A stretch of DNA of 64,000 bases from Roseiarcus sp963770275 (GTDB lineage Bacteria; Pseudomonadota; Alphaproteobacteria; Rhizobiales; Beijerinckiaceae), in NCBI GenBank assembly GCA_963770275.1, contig CAVYPD010000048.1, positions 1 to 64,000 of the forward strand, given 5' to 3'. A program made the position numbers and the translations under genes. The notes under the pieces were generated by a model, which ran no database searches, was not told where the DNA came from, and saw only the letters and a list, made by a program, of their open reading frames with translations. Positions 37,356 to 44,726 of this stretch are shown piece after piece; the first letter of the stretch is position 1, and every line of letters begins with the position of its first letter.

Positions 37356-37664
37356 TCAGCCGCGAGTCAAAAATGAGCCCGCAGGCGGCGCCGACCCATT
37401 CCTGGGAGCGCCGGCAGAAGCAGCTTCCGCCTTTAGGCCGGCCCGGGCGGCCGGGCCGCAACAGCCGCAGCCTAGGCGATGACGCTGCGACGGCGCCGTG
37501 GCGTTTCCCTTCGACGACCCCCGACCTGCGATCCCCGCGACTGCAAGTTCACGCGGCGCCATGGCGCCGCACTCCGGGCAGGCGCATGGCTCCGCATATG
37601 CCTCCAAGGGTCGCATTTCGTCGAACGCGCCGCAGCGAGCACAGGCGTATCGATACCGTGGCAT
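37356..37664 (-). CDS. FmdB-type zinc-ribbon protein
   Basis: 102 residues. Seen: N-terminal MPRYRYACARCGAFDEMRPL and CACPECGAMAPREL, i.e. two Cys-x-x-Cys pairs forming the FmdB/CxxC zinc ribbon, followed by a flexible Gly/Ala/Pro tail with a second Cys cluster (LGCGCCG). FmdB family members are often encoded beside amidases and amidohydrolases; here the stop of the amidohydrolase lies 16 bases upstream. The role is unproven; metal handling or regulation of the hydrolase has been proposed for the family. Confidence 0.82.
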   Translation of the reverse strand: MPRYRYACARCGAFDEMRPLEAYAEPCACPECGAMAPRELAVAGIAGRGSSKGNATAPSQRHRLGCGCCGPAARAGLKAEAASAGAPRNGSAPPAGSFLTRG

Positions 37665-37680
37665 TGGAGGCGCCTCCGGA

Positions 37681-39075
37681 TCAGTTGGGTTTGTCTGCGT
37701 CAGTGCCCTTCACATAGGGCTTCGGAAGCCAGTTTCCGTCACGCGCCACGCCGGCCCGCGAAAACAGGCTGTCGACGGCCCGCTCCGTTTTTCGGCGCAA
37801 AGCCTTGACGTCGACGCCAACAAGCTTGCCGTGCTGCTTCACGATCTTGCCCCGCACGAAGACCGTATCGATATTTCCAATGTGAGCGTCTTCCACGACC
37901 GCGCCGACCGGATTGTTGATCGGGAACATGTTTAGAGAGTTAGTGTTCAGGATGAGGATGTCAGCATCCTTGCCTGGCGTCAGCGACCCGGTGCGATGGT
38001 CGAGATTGGCGGTCTTCGCGCCTTGCAAAGTCGCGAAGTCAAGCATGTCGCGTCCGGTGAGAGGCACCGGGTCGAGCAGCTTATGTTCCTTCAGCGCTTC
38101 GGCGTTCACGACACCGCGGCTGGCAGCCATCAGAATTCGCATCTGAGCGAACATGTCGCCGCCGACAGACGTACAGACGTCGATCGAGATGCTCGGCCGC
38201 AGGCCGTGTTTGAGGCATCCGAGGGTCGCAGGGTTGCCATGACCCATGTTCAGCTCAACCTCTGCAGCAATCGAGGCAGATCCTCCCGTGTCAGCCATAA
38301 GCTTGAACTCGTGATCGCTCAGCGTACAGCAGTGGACATACGTTGTGCGTGGCCCGAGGAGACCGCGCGAGTTGAGCTGATCGATAGGATTTTTGAGGCC
38401 CCACAGTCCGTCGCCGACATGCAGCGTGATCGGGAGGTCGAGTTCGCGAGCCTTGCGGAATTCAATCTCGGTGTGATCGAGCGTGGTGAACTGCGGCCCG
38501 CGGGCCGCGAACGCCATCGTGACCAGCCCATCGTCCGACGAAAAATGCTGTTTGCGAACGCGAGCGAGGTCCACGAAATTTGTGGGCAGTTCGCTGATCG
38601 GGAACCATTCGCGATTTGCATTGCCGTAGGCGAAGACGGCACGCAGGCCCGCATCCTTAAGGCCCTTCACCGCCATATCGGCATGGTCCGGTGTGTTGTT
38701 GTTGTGCGACCAATCGACCAGAGTCGTGATGCCCGCGTCGAGCGCCTCGAGCGCGCCTATGTGGTTCGCGACATACATGTCGTCCGGCGTATAGAGTTCT
38801 CCCATCACACCACGCACGCCGCCGAAATATTGAGCCAAGCTCCAGTCCGTGGCCGTGTTCCGCAAGAGGCTCTGCCAAGTATGCCGGTGCGTGTCGACGA
38901 AACCCGGCATGACGATCATGTCCTTGCCGTCGATCTCGCGTCCGTCGACAGGGCCGATATTCGGTCGGACCGCCGCGATCTTCTCGCCCTCGACAACCAC
39001 ATCGGCGTCGAGATGTTCGCCGATGGTTGGGTCCATCGACAGAACAATAGCGTTTCGGATAACCGTCCTCTCCAT
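37681..39075 (-). CDS. Amidohydrolase-family deaminase/hydrolase (cytosine deaminase/atrazine hydrolase-like)
   Basis: 464 intact residues. Metal-dependent amidohydrolase-1 enzyme of the subgroup with 5-methylthioadenosine/S-adenosylhomocysteine deaminase and s-triazine hydrolases. Seen: VMPGFVDTHRHTWQSLLRNT (HxH metal pair), LPITLHVGDGLWGL (metal His), TTYVHCCTLSDHEF (catalytic His), SISIDVCTSVGGDMFAQMRI (metal Asp) and SLTPGKDADILILNTNSLNM. It opens the minus-strand operon with FmdB, a permease, a binding protein, the fused transporter and a hydroxyacid dehydrogenase, so an imported N-containing or ring compound is a reasonable substrate. Confidence 0.9.
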   Translation of the reverse strand: MERTVIRNAIVLSMDPTIGEHLDADVVVEGEKIAAVRPNIGPVDGREIDGKDMIVMPGFVDTHRHTWQSLLRNTATDWSLAQYFGGVRGVMGELYTPDDMYVANHIGALEALDAGITTLVDWSHNNNTPDHADMAVKGLKDAGLRAVFAYGNANREWFPISELPTNFVDLARVRKQHFSSDDGLVTMAFAARGPQFTTLDHTEIEFRKARELDLPITLHVGDGLWGLKNPIDQLNSRGLLGPRTTYVHCCTLSDHEFKLMADTGGSASIAAEVELNMGHGNPATLGCLKHGLRPSISIDVCTSVGGDMFAQMRILMAASRGVVNAEALKEHKLLDPVPLTGRDMLDFATLQGAKTANLDHRTGSLTPGKDADILILNTNSLNMFPINNPVGAVVEDAHIGNIDTVFVRGKIVKQHGKLVGVDVKALRRKTERAVDSLFSRAGVARDGNWLPKPYVKGTDADKPN

Positions 39076-39400
39076 CTACGCTTCCTCTTTCGCCATTCAT
39101 TCTTACGACGTTTGATTCGCAGCTAATTTGTTCGGCGGACTTCCCGATTTTGGCCGTCAACTCAACGGCATCAGAACGCTAACAGATGAAGATGCGCGCT
39201 TCAAATCAGCAAGCATAATGACCCCCATCTCTTCGCGTGATGGAGTGACGGATCGGCTCAAGGCAATACCAATCGTAATAATTCTCACCACGGACGGGTC
39301 GCTTTACCCGATCGTCGCGCGCGGCTATCCTTTTTGTCCGGCGCGCGTGGCGAGATCCTCGAGCTCCGTTGGTGGCGAATTGCATCGGAGAGATCCGGGG
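39076..39400. promoter_or_regulatory. Divergent intergenic region, 325 bases
   Basis: Separates the amidohydrolase operon (minus) from the alpha/beta hydrolase (plus). No convincing gene; the plus frame is open from 39128 but family similarity begins only at 39401. It must hold promoters for both directions. I see no strong inverted repeat. Confidence 0.4.
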
Positions 39401-40200
39401 ATGGGCTCGACCCAGACGGTGTCAGTCAGCGGAGTCAATATCGCGACTTATATCGACGGTGAGCAAGGCCGCCCCTGGATCGTCCTTTCGAACAGCCTCG
39501 CCGCGGACTATAGCAGCTGGGACGATCAGCTCTCGCTCCTGACCCAGAATTTTCGCGTCCTTCGCTATGACACGCGCGGGCACGGACGCAGCGCTGCGCC
39601 CGAAGGCCCCTACACGTTCGAGCATCTGACCGGAGACGTGCTGGGTCTGATGGATCACTATGGGATCGAGAAGGCGAACTTTCTCGGCTGTCGATGGGCG
39701 GCATGACTGGCCTCGGACTGGCGATCGAACACCCGAGCCGCATTGCGCGGCTAATTTGTTGTGACGCGCGCTCGGATGCGCCGCCCCCGTTCGTGGACAA
39801 TTGGACGGCTCGCATCGCCTCTGTTGAGAGTGCCGGCAACCTGGAGCCCGTTGCGGCCTTTAACAAAGGCCGCTGGTTCACGCCGGCCTTTATCGCTTCT
39901 CATCCGTACGTGGTTGATAAGGTGATGAAGATGATCCTCGCGACCAGCACGCGAGGTTATATCGGCTGCGCCCGCGCGCTCCAGAAGCTCGACTACAAGC
40001 GCCATCTGGGCCGGATCGAATGCCCAACGCTCTTCGTTTGCGGCGCTCAGGACGGAGCGACGCCGCCCGCCGTCATGCGGGAGATGACCGGACTCGTCGC
40101 CGGCGCCGCCATCGAGCTGGTCGACCCTGGCGCGCACATCTGCAACATAGAGAACCCAGAGGGATTCAACACGATCGTCGGCGAGTGGCTGTCGCGCTGA
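39401..40200 (+). CDS. Alpha/beta hydrolase of the 3-oxoadipate enol-lactonase type, frameshifted
   Basis: Serine hydrolase similar to 3-oxoadipate enol-lactonase. Seen: PWIVLSNSLAADYSSWDDQL (oxyanion region), RVLRYDTRGHGRSAAPEGPY, then one missing base near 39693 inside the nucleophile elbow: restored it reads GLSMGGMTG. Afterwards PTLFVCGAQDGATPPAVMRE (catalytic Asp) and ELVDPGAHICNIENPEGFN (catalytic His). About 266 residues. Start ATG 39401. It is followed by a cyclase-type hydrolase gene, consistent with opening of lactone or cyclic amide intermediates. Confidence 0.85.
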
Positions 40201-40386
40201 AAGAGCCGAACGTTTGTTCTTGGAGAGACCTCCGGCCTCCGAGCGTTCGCGAACAAGCGGTGAAATCCTTGTAACGTTGCTTGAGAGATACGGACTGGGC
40301 AACGGACTGTTCCTTCCAGCTGGCGCATTAGCCAGCCCTGGCTGGGGCAAGAGCAGCTTGTCCCCGAAGCGCATGAAAGGAAAGTG

Positions 40387-40985
40387 ATGGCGTTCTCTTC
40401 TATCGGCCAATCCGACAAGCCAGTCGACCGGGCCCGCCTCAATATCCGGGAGGTCGCGCGCGCGGGAAGATCTATTCCTTGGCGGTGGATCGCTTTCCGG
40501 GCATGCCACTCTTTCCGGGCCATCCGCCGTTTCAGGTCCTGACCTACCGGTCCCCCCAAGGGATAAGAGTGTCCGGCGCACAGCCCTGGGGACCCGGCAA
40601 CGACGCCGGTCTCGGCTATATGTGCGAATATGTTCTGTCGACTTCGCATTCCGGCGCGCATATCGACGCGCTCGCCCATATGACGATCGGCGAGGATGAC
40701 CATTGGTTCTGTGGCGCGGCGCGCACGCATTTGGGGGATTTTGGCCCGACCGCCGGCGACGCTACCGCCATCCCGCCGATCTGGACACGTGGGGTGCTGT
40801 TTGATGTGCCGCGCTATCGGGGCGTCGATTCTCTCGGACGTAGCGAGCCGATCTCGGCCGACGAACTGAAGGCCATAGCCAAGGGTAACAGCGTCGAGCT
40901 TGGGCAAGGCGATGTCGCCCTCGTGCGAACAGGCTACCTCTCGCACTGGCCCGACACAGCAGCTCCTCGGTCTCTGTCTCGTGGG
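40387..40985 (+). pseudogene. Cyclase-family metal hydrolase (kynurenine formamidase-like), truncated by an IS110 element
   Basis: N-terminal about 195 residues of a cyclase-family (PF04199) hydrolase. Seen: RFPGMPLFPGHPPFQVLTYR, the metal motif STSHSGAHIDALAHM (HxGxHxDAxxH), PPIWTRGVLFDVPRYRGVDS and DVALVRTGYLSHWPDTA. Start ATG 40387; one frame change near 40470. After about 40965 the family sequence stops and a minus-strand IS110-type transposase begins; the missing about 120 C-terminal residues are not found on the far side of the element. The gene is thus interrupted and probably inactive. Confidence 0.78.
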
Positions 40986-41865
40986 TAGGTGGGTTTCAGG
41001 CCATACGAACTCAATTCCATCTCCCAGCATCGTGCGCGCGATGATCGCGTGGCGACGCGCCGGAGCGATCTGGGCCTTGCGCATCGTAGATCGCTTGGCG
41101 ATCCTGAAGGCCCAGCCCTCGAGTTTGAGCCGGTCCGTGTTGCGGTCAGCACGACGTTCCGACCTCGTATAGAAGCGTCCGCATCTGCGGGTGCGGCACT
41201 TCGGGACGCCGCCGACGTAGTCGACCTGGCATTCTGGAACCAACCCAGATAGGCGCCGATATCTCGCGAGTCACCGATGCGTGACGGATCGTCGATTGTG
41301 GCGACAAAGGCGCGCGCGGTCAGTTGGCCGACGCCAGAGAAGGTCATAAGCCGGCGGCAGGCCGCCGGGCTCTCGCCATGCGCTGCATGTCTGAGTTGCT
41401 CGCGGCGACCGCCGTCATCACAGTGCTCCGTGTCGCAATCCCCGCATGGCGGCGAAGAGAGCCGCAACTCCTTCACTCGCTTGAGAGAGGTGTTCAAGGG
41501 GGTGTGAGGGCACTCGGCCACGAATTTGATTTTCTTAGGACACCAGCCGACTGACCAGCCTCTTGGGCCGCAATGATCAGCGGCGGAGGGTGTGGCGGAC
41601 AACGATTTCACGTACACGGGCTTGAAGGATCCCGTGCGAACCCGATGCGCCAGTCCTCGCACATTGTTGCGATCAGCCTTGTGGGTTTCGAGCGACTTGA
41701 GCGCCTGATGGGCCTGCCGGCTGTCGATGCGCACCGCCGAGATGGCTCACGGGGACCGCCGCTACTCGTCGACGCCGTCTTGGTCTCGTGAACGGCCACA
41801 CTCTCGCGGTCAAGAACGCACACGTGCGAAAGACGCTGCCGCCGTCCGCCAAAATCTGAGGAAAC
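40985..41865 (-). mobile_element. IS110-family transposase remnant, frameshifted
   Basis: DEDD transposase of the IS110 family. Seen on the minus strand: SHVCVLDRESVAVHETKTAS near the N-terminus, IDSRQAHQALKS then HKADRNNVRGLAHRVRTGSF (catalytic Asp region) and KPVYVKSL, LMTFSGVGQLTARAFVATID with DPSRIGDSRDIGAYLG (Transposase_20 domain), VDYVGGVPKCRTRRC, and DRLKLEGWAFRIAKRS with MRKAQIAPARRHAIIARTML at the C-terminus. At least three frame changes. IS110 elements lack clear terminal repeats, so the ends are not defined. It has inserted into the cyclase gene. Confidence 0.75.
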
Positions 41866-42563
41866 TGGCGAAGCTCATCCCGCTCCCGGCGCCCGTATTC
41901 GCCACGAGGCGCAGAGGTTCGGTTGTGCCCTCTGACAAATGTCGCCGTCGTCAGTCGCCTCCAGGCGGTCCGAGTTTTCCAACGTCGGGTAATGGGTGGT
42001 CTTCCGCGGAGGCCGGGAGGATCGGACTATTTCCTGGCCTCGATACCTCGATGGATCAGACGCTCACAGCCCTTGAAATCGAGCTGTTCTACGAATGATC
42101 CGACAATTCCGCGATCGACTTCGATGGTCCAGCCCGCGGGGAGATTTATTCATTTTGAATAAATCAGCGCGCAGCTGATCGCTCAATTTTGTTAGCTTTC
42201 AATTTAACGGTCGAGCAGCGCTGAAGTGTGGTCCTCGACCCCGCGGCCGCGAAGGGAGGATGGCGTCGAAATGAATCTCGTTCCTTTTCTGAATTCCCTA
42301 TCTCAACCTCACGGTCGAGGGAATTCGGTTGCGTATATCGGTTGACTGCGAATGCTGGGGCCTCTCGCCTTCTTGTTTCCCTGACGAGGGCGAAAGCAGA
42401 AGGCCAAAGGCGGTAGCAGGGGTTCATTGATCTTGACGGTCGGCGAAGCCGCGGGGCAGCAAGGGGCGAATCACTCGCTCTCATATCGCCCCGGGCGTAT
42501 GCCGCGCCGGTCGGGCGAGAGGTTTCGCGCTATCCTCAAAACCACTGTCCGTGGGACTGTCGG
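41866..42563. other. Gap between IS110 remnant and importer operon
   Basis: About 700 bases. No recognisable gene on either strand; a plus frame of 123 codons ending at 42098 has no family features. It includes an AT-rich perfect inverted repeat at 42143-42165 and presumably the promoter of the permease gene at 42564. The rest may be IS flank or deleted cyclase DNA. Confidence 0.4.
42143..42165. promoter_or_regulatory. AT-rich perfect 9-bp inverted repeat, candidate operator
   Basis: Arms GATTTATTC (42143-42151) and GAATAAATC (42157-42165) with a 5-base centre ATTTT, in a GC-rich background, about 400 bases upstream of the permease start. Symmetry and composition suit a dimeric DNA-binding protein; a weak terminator for the element upstream is the alternative. 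Confidence 0.4.
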
Positions 42564-43535
42564 ATGAAAGCTACCAGTGTTCCGGTAAGTAGCCGACCCG
42601 ACGCACGACAGATCCTGCATGTCTCATTGACGAGAGAGTTTCTCACGGTCGTAATTTCGACCGTTGTGCTCATAGTTCTGTGCCGTTTGTTCGCGCCGTC
42701 CAGCATTGCCTACGGCACCCTGGCGGGCAGCCTGCCGTTCGCCGCCATCCTCGTCATTGTCGGGTTGGGACAAATGCTGGTAGTCCAGCAGGGAGGATTC
42801 GATCTCTCGGTCGCGGGCGGCATATCGCTTGCAGTTGTGATTTCAACTCACGTTCCGGCGGGCGATAGCGCCAATCTGCCGTACGCCGTGCTGCTGGCGG
42901 TGTGCTGCGCCCTCGCCGCGGGAATCGTGAATGGCGTGCTGGTCGGCTTCGTTCGGCTCAATGCGATCGTGGCCACGATCGGCATGAATGCGTTGATCTA
43001 CGGCGGAGTGTTCGCCGTATCCGGAGGTATTCCGAGAACGACAACCGCTCTGCTCGCCGCGATCGCTGGCGGAGACACGTGGGGTGTCGGGAACTCCATC
43101 TATTTCGCCGTCGCGATCCTGCTCGTCGTGACATTCGTCTTGAAAAAGACGGTCGTCGGACGCCGGTTTGAAGCGATCGGCGCCAATCCACGTGCGGCGC
43201 GGGCCGTCGGGCTTCATGTGCGGTTTCATCAGATGATGGCCTACGTCTATGCCCAATTGCTCTACTGCATTGCCGGCCTTCTGCTTGCTGGGATCACCAG
43301 CCAACCGACGGCCTTTCAAGGCGACCCGCTCCTGCTCCCCTCAGTCGCCGTTGTGGTTCTTGGCGGCACTTCGTTGACCGGCGGTCGTGGATTCCCCATC
43401 TCCACGGCAATCGCTGGATTTTTTCTCAATCAACTGAGCCAGTTCGCGCTCGCTGTCGGCGTGCCCTATTCGGCACAGACGATCATTCAGGCCCTTGCGC
43501 TGGGATTTGGTATCGCCGTCTATTCGATTCGGTGA
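42564..43535 (+). CDS. CUT2 ABC importer permease (free subunit)
   Basis: 323 intact residues. Seen: LVIVGLGQMLVVQQGGFDLSV (motif QQGGFDLSVAGG), VLVGFVRLNAIVATIGMNAL, VGRRFEAIGANPRAARAVGL and VAVVVLGGTSLTGGRGFPIS before the last helices. Paralogous to the permease at 36264-37304 by the shared QQGG motif and gene order. Followed 45 bases later by its binding protein and then by an ATPase-permease fusion, so it should form the second membrane half of that transporter. Confidence 0.9.
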   Translation: MKATSVPVSSRPDARQILHVSLTREFLTVVISTVVLIVLCRLFAPSSIAYGTLAGSLPFAAILVIVGLGQMLVVQQGGFDLSVAGGISLAVVISTHVPAGDSANLPYAVLLAVCCALAAGIVNGVLVGFVRLNAIVATIGMNALIYGGVFAVSGGIPRTTTALLAAIAGGDTWGVGNSIYFAVAILLVVTFVLKKTVVGRRFEAIGANPRAARAVGLHVRFHQMMAYVYAQLLYCIAGLLLAGITSQPTAFQGDPLLLPSVAVVVLGGTSLTGGRGFPISTAIAGFFLNQLSQFALAVGVPYSAQTIIQALALGFGIAVYSIR

Positions 43536-43580
43536 ACCAAAAGGGACAGGAAACCTGTCAAAAAGAGGAGGAGGAAAAAC

Positions 43581-44645
43581 ATGAAATTTTCATCGATAAA
43601 AGGGTACACGGCCCTCACCGCCGCGGCCCTGATCCTGGGTGTCGCCGGGTCGACGGCTCATGCCGAGACGCCGTCATGGTGCGGGCCGAAGAAGGCAACG
43701 ATTGCTTTTCTCGACGGCTTCGGCGGCAACAGCTGGCGGCTGATCACGACGGCTTCCGCCAAGGAGGAAGCGCAAAAGTGCCCCAGTATCACCGGCTATG
43801 AGTACGCCGACGGGCAGGGCAATACGCAGAAGGCGATCTCGGACATCAAGAGTATGGCCGCCAAGGGCGCCGACGCGCTGGTTGTTTTCGGCGACGCCGG
43901 TCCGGCGGTTTTGCCCGCTCTGACGAGCGTCTTCAAAGCCGGCAAAGTGGTTGTCCCATACCGTGTCGTCGTCGGCGGCGAAGCGGGCAAGAATTACTCC
44001 AAATATATCGGCGCGTCCCAGAAGGAGGACGGCGCGAGTTGGGGCAACTGGATCAAGAGTATCCTGCCGAGCGGCGGCAACGTGCTGTTCCTCAGCGGTC
44101 CCGCAGGCAACAGTCAGGGCACGAACGAACTCGAAGGTCTCAAGTCGGTTCTTGGACCCGAATACAAGTTTATTAACCCAGCGCCCTTCGACGTGACAAA
44201 CTGGGATCCTGCGCTGACTCAGCAGGTCCTGACCGCGGAAATCGCTAAGAATCCTAAGATCGACGTCATCGTCTCCGATTTCGGTCCGTCGCTGGTCGGT
44301 GCGCTTCCCCTCTTCAAGAAGTCCGGCCGGTCCGTCCCACCGATTGCCACCTCGGACGGGAACATCCTCGGCTGCTTCTGGACCGACAACCACGCCGACA
44401 ATCCGGACTTCAAGCTTTTCACTGTCGCGACCGGCAACGACAATGCACGCTTGGCGGTTCAGTGGGCTGTTGCGCTCGCGACCGGAGGGACACCCCCGAA
44501 AGAGGAAGTCTTCGTAGCTCCCCATTTCGAAGATTCGGTGTCGGGCAAGCCGAGCGCGGTGCAGTGCCGTAAAGACCTGCCCGGCGACATTTATCTCTCA
44601 GCTCAGATGAAAGCTGAGGAACAGGGTAAGCTGATCAACAAGTAG
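43581..44645 (+). CDS. CUT2 ABC importer periplasmic binding protein
   Basis: 354 intact residues. Seen: signal peptide (TALTAAALILGVAGSTAHAE, cleavage after AHA), CGPKKATIAFLDGFGGNSWR, TQKAISDIKSMAAKGADALV, VVVPYRVVVGGEAGKNYSKY, VLFLSGPAGNSQGTNELEGL and AEIAKNPKIDVIVSDFGPSL. GGAGGAGG lies 8-15 bases before ATG 43581, the strongest ribosome site of this operon, as expected for an abundant binding protein. Paralogous to the protein at 35121-36230 (shared Cys placement and FGxNxWR / GINGWSR block). A GC-rich hairpin follows 6 bases after the stop. Confidence 0.92.
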   Translation: MKFSSIKGYTALTAAALILGVAGSTAHAETPSWCGPKKATIAFLDGFGGNSWRLITTASAKEEAQKCPSITGYEYADGQGNTQKAISDIKSMAAKGADALVVFGDAGPAVLPALTSVFKAGKVVVPYRVVVGGEAGKNYSKYIGASQKEDGASWGNWIKSILPSGGNVLFLSGPAGNSQGTNELEGLKSVLGPEYKFINPAPFDVTNWDPALTQQVLTAEIAKNPKIDVIVSDFGPSLVGALPLFKKSGRSVPPIATSDGNILGCFWTDNHADNPDFKLFTVATGNDNARLAVQWAVALATGGTPPKEEVFVAPHFEDSVSGKPSAVQCRKDLPGDIYLSAQMKAEEQGKLINK

Positions 44646-44651
44646 AAATTT

Positions 44652-44687
44652 CGCGGCCCCGGCGGCAGTTCGCCATCCGGGGCCGCG
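44652..44687 (+). terminator. Intercistronic hairpin after binding-protein gene
   Basis: Perfect 11-bp stem CGCGGCCCCGG (44652-44662) / CCGGGGCCGCG (44677-44687) with a 14-base loop, starting 6 bases after the stop and 39 bases before the ATPase start. No T-run follows, so it more likely protects the binding-protein mRNA or attenuates read-through than terminates fully. The hairpin at 50111-50146 has the same geometry. Confidence 0.6.
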
Positions 44688-44726
44688 CAATTCGGAGCGA
44701 CCGCAAGAGGTCGTCGTACAACGCGG

